From Dokdonella koreensis DS-123 (GTDB taxonomy: Bacteria > Pseudomonadota > Gammaproteobacteria > Xanthomonadales > Rhodanobacteraceae): a DNA stretch of 64,000 bases. A program made the translations under genes and the position numbers. A model generated the notes under the pieces. It made no database searches. It saw nothing but the letters and a program-made list of their open reading frames with translations, and was not told the origin of the DNA. Shown one piece after another: positions 52,879 through 62,277 of this stretch (the first letter of the stretch is position 1; each line of letters opens with the position of its first letter). The stretch lies in NCBI RefSeq assembly GCF_001632775.1, contig NZ_CP015249.1, positions 186,001 to 250,000 on the forward strand. The letters are read 5' to 3'.

Positions 52879-52947
52879 GCGCGATGCTCTCCTACCCAGG
52901 TTCGCCAGTCGGCGTGCACATGTCGCCGTGGCCGCTGCCGGTCGATC

Positions 52948-53886
52948 CTAGAGCGTGACGAGCACGTCCTGGTAGCGCGCGGCCACCTGCTCGAAGCCTT
53001 GCCGGGTCGGATGCAGTTCGTTGGCCCACCATTCCTTGTAGTCGGCGCCGGATGACAGGGTTCGCCGCAGTTCGACGAAGTGCACGTGCGGCAGGCGGTT
53101 GAGCGAGGCGATCTCGCCCAGCATGCCGTTGAACGCATCCATGACCGCGCCGAGCATCGTGATGCGCGCCTGCCAGGCCTGTGCGGTTTCGCCGAGAAAA
53201 CCCTTCCTGCGAAAGCCCGGTTCCAGCCAGGGCCCGGGCAGCGGCCCCCAGCCGCCGGCGAAGCCGCGGCCGTCCGGCACCGGGTAGTCGTAGCCGTGCA
53301 GGAGGATCGGCAGCGCATGCCCGAGAGTGCCTTCGCAGACGCGCGTCACCGCCGCGATGATGGTGAGGTAGGCCGTCCGCAGGCGTTCGTCGATCAGCCC
53401 GTCCACGATCCGCGCGTTGAATCCGGCGACCGGCGACCGGGCATGGTTGATCAGCAGCGAGAACTCCTCGCCGGCGATATCGTTGCCGCCGCCCGACAGC
53501 AGCACCGCCTTGGGCGTCTGTCCGTAGCGCAGCATGCGTTCCAGGCGCCGGACCAGTGCATCGAGCTGACCGCCGTCGTAGGCCATGCTCTCGATCGTGT
53601 CGCCCTTGTGCGCCACTGATTCGACCTCGTACCCGTAGGCGTCCTCCAGCACCTTGAGGACATCGTTGAACGGGTAGTCGAACCAGGAATCGCCTTCGGC
53701 GAGCAGCCAGCCGGCGCTCTGCCTCGCCGCCGCCGCACCGCGCGCGCCGCGCCGCGTGCCGGCGGGTGTTGCCGCCGCCAGTGCCAGGTTCCGCGTCTGT
53801 CGTGCCTTGCGCCGCGCCTTGAGCAGGTCATCGGCCTGCTGGGTGCCGGTGGCGAGGGCTTGCTTCGCTGCTGCATTCAATCGCAT
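52948..53886 (-). CDS. SGNH/GDSL-like hydrolase
   Basis: 312 residues. The Lys/Arg/Ala-rich N-terminal 50 residues are followed by a GDSL/SGNH hydrolase fold: block I nucleophile in LAEGDSWFDYP, block III GGGNDIAG (Asn) and block V NELHPTRQGF (catalytic His three residues after the probable acid partner). The family contains esterases and lipases; substrate unknown. No signal peptide was recognised, so probably cytoplasmic. ATG at 53886 has a fair ribosome site (GGAG). A longer start 19 codons upstream is less likely. Confidence 0.82.
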   Translation of the reverse strand: MRLNAAAKQALATGTQQADDLLKARRKARQTRNLALAAATPAGTRRGARGAAAARQSAGWLLAEGDSWFDYPFNDVLKVLEDAYGYEVESVAHKGDTIESMAYDGGQLDALVRRLERMLRYGQTPKAVLLSGGGNDIAGEEFSLLINHARSPVAGFNARIVDGLIDERLRTAYLTIIAAVTRVCEGTLGHALPILLHGYDYPVPDGRGFAGGWGPLPGPWLEPGFRRKGFLGETAQAWQARITMLGAVMDAFNGMLGEIASLNRLPHVHFVELRRTLSSGADYKEWWANELHPTRQGFEQVAARYQDVLVTL

Positions 53887-54057
53887 GGCTCTGCTCCAGG
53901 GAGGACGGGCGACTCGCTCCGGTGCCGCGCACGGCGATCCCAAGGTAGGCGCGACCCGTTACAGAATGAAGCCGGGCCGGGCCGGCGGCAATGCATCCGG
54001 CCGGCCATCGACGCAGAACCCCGGAAGGATGTCCGCCGCCTTGCGTGCCTGCGCCCT

Positions 54058-54774
54058 TCATTCGGTAGCGCCGGATGCACGGGCCAGTGCCCGCGCCGCC
54101 TCGGCGCCCTTGCGTTCGCTGTAGCGACTGGTCAGGTAGTCGCTGCGGCCACGCACCATCAGCGTGAACTTGACCAGTTCCTCCATCACGTCGACGACCC
54201 GGTCGTAGTAGGGCGAAGGTTTCATGCGTCCCGCTTCGTCGAACTCCTGCCAGGCCTTGGCGACCGACGACTGGTTGGGGATGGTGACCATGCGCATCCA
54301 GCGGCCGAGCACACGCAGCGCATTGACCACGTTGAACGACTGCGAGCCCCCGCAGACCTGCATGACGGCCAGCGTCCGCCCCTGGGTCGGTCGCACGCCG
54401 CCGTCATCCAGCGGCAGCCAGTCGATCTGGTTCTTGAACACGGCCGTCGGCGCGCCATGGCGCTCCGGACTGATCCAGACCTGGCCTTCCGACCAGAGGG
54501 ACAGCGCGCGCAGGGCCTGCACCTGGGCGTGGTCGGCCCCCACGCTGTCGAGCAGCGGCAAGTCGTGCGGATCGAACAACCGTGTCTCGGCGCCCAGGTG
54601 CTGCAGCAGGCGCTCCGCCTCCAGCGCCAGCTTGCGGCTGTAGGACTGCGGTCGCAGCGAGCCGTAGAGGATCAGGATGCGGGGTGGATGGTCGGGGCCG
54701 GGCTGGCTCAGCCTGGCGAGGTCGGGCCGCGGGAGGGCCGCGGGGGTGACATGGGGCAGGGGCTGGTCGGTCAC
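54058..54774 (-). CDS. arsH: ArsH NADPH-dependent FMN reductase
   Basis: 238 residues. A flavodoxin-like reductase of arsenic operons; family members oxidise trivalent organoarsenicals or reduce quinones with NADPH and FMN. It shows the FMN loop [28 protein letters not shown] and [14 protein letters not shown], and the C-terminal [11 protein letters not shown] start. It is divergent from arsR-acr3-arsC with only 40 bp between starts, so ArsR probably controls both directions. Confidence 0.94.
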   Translation of the reverse strand: MTDQPLPHVTPAALPRPDLARLSQPGPDHPPRILILYGSLRPQSYSRKLALEAERLLQHLGAETRLFDPHDLPLLDSVGADHAQVQALRALSLWSEGQVWISPERHGAPTAVFKNQIDWLPLDDGGVRPTQGRTLAVMQVCGGSQSFNVVNALRVLGRWMRMVTIPNQSSVAKAWQEFDEAGRMKPSPYYDRVVDVMEELVKFTLMVRGRSDYLTSRYSERKGAEAARALARASGATE

Positions 54775-54814
54775 GATGATTGCCGAGTGGTACTGATTCG
54801 ATTATTCTAGAAAG
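54775..54814. promoter_or_regulatory. divergent arsH/arsR promoter-operator region
   Basis: Forty AT-rich bases separate the arsH GTG and the arsR ATG, including GATTCGATTATTCTAGAAAG just before arsR. ArsR repressors usually bind short imperfect AT-rich dyads at such promoters. The promoters must overlap the start regions. The exact operator is not assigned. Confidence 0.5.
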
Positions 54815-55165
54815 ATGGAAATAAAAGATGCAAGCCTCGCCCTTTCCGCCCTCGGGCACGTCACCCGGCTTTCGGTGTTCCGCTTGCTGGTGGAGGCCGG
54901 TCCCGCGGGCCGCATGCCGGGCGAGATCGCCGAGGCGCTGTCACTGCCCGGCGCCACCCTCTCGTTCCATCTCAAGGAACTGAGTGCCGTGGGGCTGATC
55001 CAGGGCGAGCAGCGCGGCCGCTGCATCTGCTATCGCGCCGATTTCGATGCGATGAACGGCCTGATCGAGTTTCTCACGCGCAACTGCTGTGGCGGCGCCG
55101 GTGCGGCCGCCTGCCTGCCGGTAGCCTGCGCGCCGGCTGCCGCTCCCAGGCGGGCGCGCCGATGA
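54815..55165 (+). CDS. arsR: ArsR-family arsenite-responsive repressor
   Basis: 116 residues. A winged-helix repressor (LGHVTRLSVFRLLVEAG, LSLPGATLSFHLKELSAVGLI, RGRCICYRAD). The C-terminal tail is rich in cysteines (NCCGGAGAAACLPVAC), the likely As(III) site. The CVC motif of E. coli ArsR helix 3 is absent, so this is a C-terminal-site type of ArsR. It overlaps acr3 by four bases (ATGA), and the three-gene operon is translationally coupled. Confidence 0.94.
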   Translation: MEIKDASLALSALGHVTRLSVFRLLVEAGPAGRMPGEIAEALSLPGATLSFHLKELSAVGLIQGEQRGRCICYRADFDAMNGLIEFLTRNCCGGAGAAACLPVACAPAAAPRRARR

Positions 55166-56256
55166 GCACGGCGGTCGCTCCGGCGCCGCTTTCGCGGCGG
55201 ATGGGTGTGGTCGAGCGCCACCTGACCCTGTGGGTGGCGCTGTGCATCGTCGCCGGTACCGGCCTGGGGTACCTGTTTCCCGCCGCCTTCGCCGCCCTCG
55301 GCGCGATGGAAGCCGCCAAGGTCAACCTGCCGATCGCCGCCCTGGTCTGGCTGATGATCGTTCCGATGCTGCTGAAGATCGACTACGGCGCGATGAGCCG
55401 GGTCCGGCAGCACTGGCGGGGCATCGGCGTGACGGTGTTCGTGAACTGGGCCGTGAAGCCCTTCTCGATGGCCCTGCTGGGCTGGTTGTTCATCCGCCAC
55501 GTGTTCGCCCCGTACCTGCCCGCCGACCAGCTCGACGCCTACCTCGCCGGCTTGATCCTGCTCGCGGCGGCGCCGTGCACGGCGATGGTCTTCGTCTGGA
55601 GCCACCTGTGCGACGGCGATCCGCAGTTCACGCTGAGCCAGGTGGCGCTGAACGACCTCGTCATGGTGGTGGCCTTCGCGCCGATCGTCGCGTTGCTGCT
55701 GGGGTTCTCCTCGATCACCGTGCCCTGGCCCACCCTGCTGACCTCGGTCGGGCTCTACATCGTGGCGCCGGTCCTGGTGGCCGCCGGCCTGCGCCGGCGG
55801 CTGCTGCGGCGGGGCGGCGAGGCCGCCGTGCAGGCCGTCCTGAAGCGCCTGGGGCCGTTGTCGCTCGCCGCGCTGCTGGTCACGCTGGTGTTGCTGTTCG
55901 GCTTCCAGGGCGGCCGGATCGTCGCGCAGCCGCTGGTCATCGCGATGCTGGCGGTACCGATCCTGATCCAGGTGTACTTCAACGCGGGCCTGTCGTACGG
56001 ACTCAACCGCCGGCTGGGTGTCGCCCACTGCGTGGCGGGCCCTTCGGCCCTGATCGGGGCCAGCAACTTCTTCGAGCTCGCGGTGGCCACTGCCATCGGC
56101 CTGTTCGGCGTCCACTCCGGCGCCGCGCTCGCGACCGTGGTCGGCGTCCTGGTCGAGGTGCCGGTCATGTTGTCCGTCGTCCGCATCGTCAACGCGTCCA
56201 AGGGCTGGTACGAGCGCGCAGCCCCGTCCCCTTCTCCCTCCGAGGTGCCTCCATGA
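55162..56256 (+). CDS. acr3: Acr3-family arsenite efflux transporter
   Basis: 364-residue inner-membrane arsenite/proton antiporter of the ACR3 (BART superfamily) type. Ten hydrophobic segments and the Acr3 signatures are visible: VVERHLTLWVALCIVAGTGLG, IAALVWLMIVPMLLKIDY, the essential Cys in LLAAAPCTAMVFVWSHL, NDLVMVVAFAP, and GPSALIGASNFFELAVA. It is sometimes named arsB, but the sequence is Acr3, not ArsB. Overlaps arsR upstream and arsC downstream by four bases each. Confidence 0.95.
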   Translation: MSTAVAPAPLSRRMGVVERHLTLWVALCIVAGTGLGYLFPAAFAALGAMEAAKVNLPIAALVWLMIVPMLLKIDYGAMSRVRQHWRGIGVTVFVNWAVKPFSMALLGWLFIRHVFAPYLPADQLDAYLAGLILLAAAPCTAMVFVWSHLCDGDPQFTLSQVALNDLVMVVAFAPIVALLLGFSSITVPWPTLLTSVGLYIVAPVLVAAGLRRRLLRRGGEAAVQAVLKRLGPLSLAALLVTLVLLFGFQGGRIVAQPLVIAMLAVPILIQVYFNAGLSYGLNRRLGVAHCVAGPSALIGASNFFELAVATAIGLFGVHSGAALATVVGVLVEVPVMLSVVRIVNASKGWYERAAPSPSPSEVPP

Positions 56257-56747
56257 ATCGCCGCTACAACCTGTTGTTCCTGTGCACCGGCAACTCGGCG
56301 CGCAGCATCCTGGCCGAGGCCGTGGCCAACCACCTGGGCAAGGACCGCTTCCGCGCCTACAGCGCCGGCAGCCTGCCGCGAGGCCAGGTCCATCCGATGG
56401 CCCTGCAGGTCCTGCGGGAAGCGGGCCTGCCGACCGACGGCCTGCGCAGCAAGGCCTGGGACGAGTTCGCCGTCCCCGGCGCGCCGGAAATGGACTTGGT
56501 GGTCACCGTCTGCGATCGGGCGGCCGGCGAGGTCTGCCCGATCTGGCCGGGACAGCCGATCACCGCGCACTGGGGCATCGAGGATCCGGCCGAGGCCGAC
56601 GGCTCGCCCGAGCAGGTCCACAAGGCGTTCAGCACGGCGTTGCGCGTGCTCCAGCACCGCCTGTCGCTGCTGATGGCGCTGCCGGTCGAGGCGCTGGACC
56701 GCCTCGCCTTGGAAACCCGCGTGCGCCAGATCGGCCGCTCGGACTGA
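56253..56747 (+). CDS. arsC: arsenate reductase ArsC, LMW-phosphatase (thioredoxin-linked) type
   Basis: 164 residues. It reduces arsenate to arsenite for export by Acr3. The phosphatase-like loop CTGNSARS (Cys11-Arg17) binds the oxyanion; Cys87 and Cys95 in VTVCDRAAGEVCPIWPG are the shuttle cysteines. The ATG overlaps the acr3 stop (ATGA). It converges on the large beta-helix membrane protein gene with 41 bp between stops and no clear terminator. Confidence 0.96.
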   Translation: MNRRYNLLFLCTGNSARSILAEAVANHLGKDRFRAYSAGSLPRGQVHPMALQVLREAGLPTDGLRSKAWDEFAVPGAPEMDLVVTVCDRAAGEVCPIWPGQPITAHWGIEDPAEADGSPEQVHKAFSTALRVLQHRLSLLMALPVEALDRLALETRVRQIGRSD

Positions 56748-56788
56748 GGCGGTCCGCGCGACCGGTCCGGCATCAGCGGCGAAGCGGG

Positions 56789-59700
56789 CTATTCGCGGCT
56801 CTTGCGGAACACCTTGGTGCCGAAGAACAACAGCGAGATCGGCACGGCGATCCAGGCGTAGAGAGACACCAGCGACGCCAGCGCATCCATCCGGATCCGT
56901 GTGGACCGGCCGGTCCACGCGGGCAGCGCGATCGGCCGGTGCGCGGCCTTCCAATCCTCGTGGCTGAGCACGTCGATCACCGGCACGGTATGGCGCAGGG
57001 CCAGATAGAGCCCATCGACGGCGCTCCAGCTGTAGCCGAGAAGCACGGGAGTGAGCTGTTCACAGGATGGAACCGCCGGGTGCATCGGACCGGAGGCGGG
57101 AAGTGTGAGATCCGGCGGCAACAGGCTCCGGCAATCGCCCCCCGATGCTTGAATCAGGTCCGACGTCGGTGCGACGTTCTCGGACTGGGAAAACAGCACG
57201 GCAAGTACGGCAAAGCACAGCAGCAGCGGCAGCAGCGGACGCCAGGGGCGGGTCCCGTAGGACAGCGTCATGCACGACAGGCTGTCGAACGCCTTGCGCA
57301 CGCGGCTCAGATGACGCCGCCCTTGCGTGCGCATCGCGCGATAGATCTCGTTGGCCGAAGCGTCCAGCCCCTGGTTGCGCAGGGACGACTCCACGGCGAT
57401 CCAGACGCCGCGATCGACCGGCTCCATCTTCGAAAGCACGTCGATGTAGTCCTTGGCGGTGGGATCGGTCCAATGGGACGCCGCGTCCTGGTGCCCGAAG
57501 CACCAGCGCTCGACCTTGATGGCCGTGAGGTCGATCGTCGAGGGCGTCGGGCGGATGATCTCCAGGCGGCTCAGCTGCGCGCGCTCGAGAACCACGCTGG
57601 ACTCCGCGTTGGTCAGGTTCTCGCCGGTCAGCGCCAGCTTGCTGGCCTTGACGGCGGAGAGGTCGAGCTGACCCTCGACGCGGGCATGGCTGCTTGCGGA
57701 AGCATCCGAACCCACGGCCTCCTGGACCAGCAGCAGGTCTCCCTTGATGTCGGCATCGCGCAGGTTCAGCCGGCCATTGCCGGTCGCCCAGATCGGCAGC
57801 TCCGATCCGCGACCCTTGGGCGCGTCCAGGAGCGTGCGCACGAACAGGCCGGTCAGGTTGACGTCGCCCTTGCAGAGGATCTTCTCGAAGTCCGCCTCGA
57901 CGCACTGCGTCTGCAGGCCACGCTGGATACCCCGCGTCGTGGGCTGGTTCGACTCCAGGTTGAAGTCGATGTCGATCTCGCTGTCGGCCACGATCAGCCG
58001 GCCGAACACGCACAGGTCGCGCAGGTGCAGCGAGCCCTCGAAGCGGTTGGCCCGCAGGAGGACGTCACCGCCGACGATGCGCTCGGTCCTAGGGCGGGCA
58101 CCGTGTTCTTCGTCTTCCAACTGGTCCAGGAAGCTGCGCACGGCCGGGATGCTGCGGTCGAGCTCTTCGTGATCGAGACGGAACGACTCGGCCAGGCTTC
58201 GATGCTCGGGCAGCGTGGTGAAATGGCCGCCTACGGTGGAGTTCTCGATCTGGATGCCGATCCGGTCGGGCTGGTCCAGCCAGCGGACGAACCGCTTGAA
58301 CAGCATGCCCGGCAACCCGCCGACCCGGATCGAATGCAGCCTGACGTCATCCTCGACCGTTACGTTGCGCATGGCCAATCCGCGCATCCGGGTGGTCGCT
58401 ACGTCGATGCGCCCATCCTTGCGCAGGACTAAGGCGGGTAGAACGTACAGGCAGCCGAGCGTGCCGGTGATGAACTCGAACCGCCCTTCGATCTCGGCGC
58501 CGGAAAGCTCGATGCCGCCGATCGTCGCGCCGGAGAAGACGATGTCGCCTCCACAGCGCAGCAGGTACTCCGACAGATACGCCGAGTTGCGCGAGCCGGT
58601 GCCGAAGAACCGGCGTATCGACGCAAAGGCGAGGTCGATGGTCTCGCCGACACGTGTCTGGGTGAACAGCACATCGCCGTCGATGTCGACTGCACGAAGC
58701 GTGAGGCGGCCACCGAGTTCGGCGCGGAAGAACCGAAGATACTTTCCGATCCTGGCATGACTGAGATCCACGTAACCGCGTCCGGCGACCGGTACCGCTT
58801 GGTCACCGAGGCGCAGGTGCGAGAAGCCCGCTTCCTCGCACACCAGGCTGCTGGCGGCGATTGCCTGCACGTCCAGGCAGGTACATCCCTCGGACGTGCC
58901 GTCGTCGATGGTGCCCTCCCCATCGTTGCCGAAGATGCACACCTGCCCCACGCGCGCGCTGCCGACGTCGATGAGCTGGTGGCACCACAATCCGGAAAAC
59001 CGCAGGTCCCGGCCCACGCGCGCGCGCGGCAGGGTGATTGCACCGGTGACGAGCGTCCGGATCCAGTTCCCGGCGTTCTGGCGAGCGGCGCCGATCACCA
59101 GCGAGCCGCCTACCGAGATGCCAGAGAAGTCGATGTCGCATCGGTCCTGGACGAGCGCATTGGAGACGTTCTGGAACGACTCGGTGCCGCCTGCCTTCAT
59201 CTGTGGCACGCGCCGGAACGCGGCGTCCGCGACCTGCTTGGCGAGCGTGCACGCGAGCACCTCCAGCTCGCCGCCGACGTCGGCCTGCACGGCACGCAGG
59301 CTTCCTTGCATCTGGCAATCGACGAATCGCACCGAGCCGGTGGCATTCACGCCGGAAAGATCGACGGCGACACCCGGCTGATCCGGAATGGGTTCGAAGA
59401 TGCAGCCTTCGAAATGCACCGACGCCAGTTTCTTCCCCTGGAGGGACAGGCCGGAGCGGAAACGGCATCCCCGGAACACGCGGTCATGCGCCGGATTTGC
59501 CAGGCTCGCGATCGATGGGGCGCTGTCGAAGTCGTAGCCCTCGAAGATCTCCGCACCGTTCTCGATTCTGGGCGCACGCACGCGATCGGGCGGGGGCGCT
59601 GTCGGCGTTTCGTCCGATGGCGGACTGGCGACGGGTGGGGGCGCCGTGGCGCCGTTCCACACGCGATGAGGTGGTGCGCGAAGGCTCCGCACCTCCGGCG

Positions 59701-61066
59701 CGACAGGCGCCTGCAGCGCTTCGTCGTCGACCATGCCGATCTTGCCGCTCGGGCTCACCGCGAACTCCGCCCGGAACACGGTACTTCCGTAGATCAGTAG
59801 CGCTTCGCGCCGGAACGTGGCTTCTTCGGTGTCGGAGCCGGGATGTCGGCCGGTGTCGCGCATCCGCTCCAGCAGGCCGGAATCATCGATTGCGCTCGCC
59901 ACCGATGCCGGCATCGCCTCGGTCAGCTCGATCCGGTGTAGTCGATCAGGCGCGAAGAAAGGACCTTCGTCACCTTCCACGGCCCAGCAGAAGAAGCGGA
60001 TGTACGCCGCCACCCGGTCGCCGGCCGCATCGCCGGCCGCATCGCCGGCCTCATCTTGGGGTGCGGCAGGGTCGAGATCGATTTCCGTGCTTCCGTCGGC
60101 GAGCACGGCCTCGTTTGCGCCGTGGATCGGCGCGCTGCTCCCGTTGAGCCAATGGAACTCCCAACCCTTCCCGGTCTGTCGCAGGCGCCCCAGGCAATAG
60201 CCGGTCTGCGCCGTCCCGTCGGCATTGGCCACGATCGTTTCGAACAGCCGAAAGGTGCGGTAGAAGGGCAGCGGTATGGAGCGCACGATCACCTGCGATC
60301 GGTCTCGTTCTTCCTCGCCGATACCGAAACCGTCGAGCAGGTTCGCGTATGGCTCGGGTATCGCCTCGACCGACGGAGTGTCGTCGAGGCCACCGCGGGA
60401 TCGTGCGGGGGGTATCCATTTTGTCGGCCAGGCATCGACGAAATGGGGCGTCGCCACGCGAGCGAGTGAAACGCCTCGGTGCACGGCTCGCGCATCGGCC
60501 GGTGCGATGCCTTCCACGGTTTCGCGCCAGCCGCTTTCGGGCTGCGCGAAGACGATGCCGCTTCCCGGTCGGACGAAGATGCGCGCGGATGCTGCGCGGG
60601 GTTTCTGCAGGTCTGCCTGGTCGAACAATTGCACTTGCACGGTGAAGCCGCCGTTCTCGGGGATGGCGGTGATGGCCTGGTCCGAAGGTCCGGCAAGGCT
60701 GAACCGGCGCTTGTGTCGACGATCGTGCAGGAACGCCAGTCGGAAGCGTACGTAGTCGGCTGCCTGGCGATCCGAGGACAGCACCAGCGGCGCCACGCGA
60801 TCGATCCGCTCGATCGCGGTTCCCTGTGGATCGACGATCCAGGCCTGCGCGGCCGCCAGGTCGGCCACGCACCAGTAGGGGGGAGCATCGCCGGGATCAT
60901 CGGCGCGTACCGCCAGCAGGACATATCCGGGATAGAACGGCAGCTGATGTGCCGCCTCGATCCGCGGATCGGAGACTTGCGGGTAGTAGCGCTGGATCTC
61001 GTGAGCGATGCGGCGGGTCTCGTCCTCGGCCAGATCGGCCGGTGCAAGGAAATCGAATCCTGTCAC
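56789..61066 (-). CDS. large beta-helix/pentapeptide-like protein with C-terminal membrane module
   Basis: 1425 residues. GTG start at 61066 with a strong GGGGGAGG upstream; the frame is open 58 codons further but without a ribosome site. Residues about 1-500 are unrecognised, with a 12-bp tandem repeat coding GDAAGDAAGD (about 340). From about 505 to 1240 there are many short strand repeats of the kind 'xxVxGxLxLxxxxI' (for example GGDVLLRANRFEGSLHLRDL, LNLRDADIKGDLLLVQ). That suggests a long solenoid akin to pentapeptide/bactofilin-like helices. The end has SYGTRPWRPLLPLLLC, then two TM helices (about 1275-1295 and 1394-1417) around an external loop with two cysteines, and a basic FRKSRE tail. 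Resembles large actinobacterial/cyanobacterial 'membrane-associated' solenoid proteins; role unknown. Confidence 0.83.
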   Translation of the reverse strand: MTGFDFLAPADLAEDETRRIAHEIQRYYPQVSDPRIEAAHQLPFYPGYVLLAVRADDPGDAPPYWCVADLAAAQAWIVDPQGTAIERIDRVAPLVLSSDRQAADYVRFRLAFLHDRRHKRRFSLAGPSDQAITAIPENGGFTVQVQLFDQADLQKPRAASARIFVRPGSGIVFAQPESGWRETVEGIAPADARAVHRGVSLARVATPHFVDAWPTKWIPPARSRGGLDDTPSVEAIPEPYANLLDGFGIGEEERDRSQVIVRSIPLPFYRTFRLFETIVANADGTAQTGYCLGRLRQTGKGWEFHWLNGSSAPIHGANEAVLADGSTEIDLDPAAPQDEAGDAAGDAAGDRVAAYIRFFCWAVEGDEGPFFAPDRLHRIELTEAMPASVASAIDDSGLLERMRDTGRHPGSDTEEATFRREALLIYGSTVFRAEFAVSPSGKIGMVDDEALQAPVAPEVRSLRAPPHRVWNGATAPPPVASPPSDETPTAPPPDRVRAPRIENGAEIFEGYDFDSAPSIASLANPAHDRVFRGCRFRSGLSLQGKKLASVHFEGCIFEPIPDQPGVAVDLSGVNATGSVRFVDCQMQGSLRAVQADVGGELEVLACTLAKQVADAAFRRVPQMKAGGTESFQNVSNALVQDRCDIDFSGISVGGSLVIGAARQNAGNWIRTLVTGAITLPRARVGRDLRFSGLWCHQLIDVGSARVGQVCIFGNDGEGTIDDGTSEGCTCLDVQAIAASSLVCEEAGFSHLRLGDQAVPVAGRGYVDLSHARIGKYLRFFRAELGGRLTLRAVDIDGDVLFTQTRVGETIDLAFASIRRFFGTGSRNSAYLSEYLLRCGGDIVFSGATIGGIELSGAEIEGRFEFITGTLGCLYVLPALVLRKDGRIDVATTRMRGLAMRNVTVEDDVRLHSIRVGGLPGMLFKRFVRWLDQPDRIGIQIENSTVGGHFTTLPEHRSLAESFRLDHEELDRSIPAVRSFLDQLEDEEHGARPRTERIVGGDVLLRANRFEGSLHLRDLCVFGRLIVADSEIDIDFNLESNQPTTRGIQRGLQTQCVEADFEKILCKGDVNLTGLFVRTLLDAPKGRGSELPIWATGNGRLNLRDADIKGDLLLVQEAVGSDASASSHARVEGQLDLSAVKASKLALTGENLTNAESSVVLERAQLSRLEIIRPTPSTIDLTAIKVERWCFGHQDAASHWTDPTAKDYIDVLSKMEPVDRGVWIAVESSLRNQGLDASANEIYRAMRTQGRRHLSRVRKAFDSLSCMTLSYGTRPWRPLLPLLLCFAVLAVLFSQSENVAPTSDLIQASGGDCRSLLPPDLTLPASGPMHPAVPSCEQLTPVLLGYSWSAVDGLYLALRHTVPVIDVLSHEDWKAAHRPIALPAWTGRSTRIRMDALASLVSLYAWIAVPISLLFFGTKVFRKSRE

Positions 61067-61175
61067 GGTGCCTCCCCCTGATTTGAAGCTGCCTGATGCG
61101 AGCCTACCGCCGGCGACACGCTTTCGCTGCGCCGGCGTCCTTCGATGCCGGCGCCGGCCCGGTGAGGGGCCAACC

Positions 61176-61820
61176 CTAGCGGCCCTGCAATGCCTTGGCC
61201 GATTTCTCCTCCTTCTTCCGGGCGTCCCTCTGTATCGCAATGAGCGCCCCCATCACGCTGCCCGCATGATGGTAGTCAATGATGTCGTTGAACGCCGAGA
61301 TGGGCGGGTAGGAGGCCATGTCCTCGGACATGGCGGTGACTATCTCCAGTAGCTTCTCCTTGCGGTTGGCATCCATCTGCGCGATCAGGGCGGAGACGGT
61401 CTGGGCGAAGAGGTAGTTCTTGTCGTAGATGCCCTGGCTTCCGGTCACCAGGGCGATGCCCGCAAGGTAGTGGTCCTTGACGCCGGCGGATGTCGTCAAC
61501 GTTCCCGCCACGGTCATCGCCAGCGTCAGGGTGTCGGCGATGCTCGATGCGTGCTTGCGGTTGGCGACGAAATCGTGCTTGAACTCCGAGTACCGGAGGT
61601 CCACGGCCGAGATCAGCCGGGTCACCAGTTCGTTGCGTTCTTCCTTGGTGTCGGTCGGCCCGAGTGCAGCGAGCCGCTCCAGTTCCTTCCCACTCTCGAA
61701 AGCGACGTAGGCCTGTTCCGGATTGAACGGCAGCTTGGGCGCTCCCCTGAATCCGGTGGCGCAGCCGCTGAAGCAGAGCGTTCCGAGCAAAGCCGACGCG
61801 ACGACGGTTCTTGCGGTCAT
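61176..61820 (-). CDS. hypothetical lipoprotein
   Basis: 214 residues. Signal peptide and lipobox LCFSGC (Cys near 20). The mature part is helical: a long charged helix (ERLAALGPTDTKEERNELV), a hydrophobic middle (TLTLAMTVAGTLTTSAGVKDHYLAGIALVTG) and a basic Lys-rich end (KKEEKSAKALQGR). It has no known family. It lies 109 bp upstream of the 1425-residue protein on the same strand, so it may be its partner in the envelope. A frame open further upstream has no ribosome site. Confidence 0.8.
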   Translation of the reverse strand: MTARTVVASALLGTLCFSGCATGFRGAPKLPFNPEQAYVAFESGKELERLAALGPTDTKEERNELVTRLISAVDLRYSEFKHDFVANRKHASSIADTLTLAMTVAGTLTTSAGVKDHYLAGIALVTGSQGIYDKNYLFAQTVSALIAQMDANRKEKLLEIVTAMSEDMASYPPISAFNDIIDYHHAGSVMGALIAIQRDARKKEEKSAKALQGR

Positions 61821-62277
61821 GACGCAATTCCCCTGGTGGTTGCCTGCCTTCTTCGCCGTGGCATGGCCACCGCCCGCGCTCGTGCACGGAACAGCGCGAT
61901 GAACCCGCCAGCGACTCCCCTTGCGATCGACGGCGCCGATGCGCGTCGCGGCTACGGCCGGCGGTTGATGGCCGGCCTGTAGCGTCCCCGCGCCGACTAT
62001 GGGTATCGATGGCTCGCCTGTCTGTAGGAAACGGGCTCTTGGGGGCGTAGGAAATTTCCTACGGACGACCCATGGCCAGGTCCGGCGCCTCGCCGGGCTT
62101 TTCGCCCTTGCCGCAGGTGCATCCGCGTCCCGCAACGGCAGCGCCGGCAGCCTGGGCGCAGGCACCCGGCCGGTAGGACGGGAGTGCCGGCCCGGTGCGC
62201 TGTCGCGCGCGTTGGGGTTTCCGCCGCCTTCCTGCGTAGCAGGTCTCCAGTAGAGATCATCTGCCCAGGAGCCGCTC
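61821..62277. other. divergent intergenic region, no gene seen
   Basis: 457 bases between the lipoprotein gene (leftward) and the propeller protein gene (rightward). It contains the palindrome entered below and AGGAG just before the GTG at 62278. No open frame is convincing. Confidence 0.6.
62024..62062. promoter_or_regulatory. 16-bp palindrome with an upstream half-site
   Basis: GTAGGAAATTTCCTAC (62047-62062) is a perfect palindrome. GTAGGAAAC, a half-site in the same orientation, begins 23 bp upstream at 62024. Position between divergent genes suggests a transcription-factor operator; the factor is not known. Confidence 0.45.

Noticed and set aside
60020-60060. A 12-bp tandem repeat (TCGCCGGCCGCA) as a regulatory repeat
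   Set aside because: It is in frame within the 1425-residue protein and simply encodes GDAA units.
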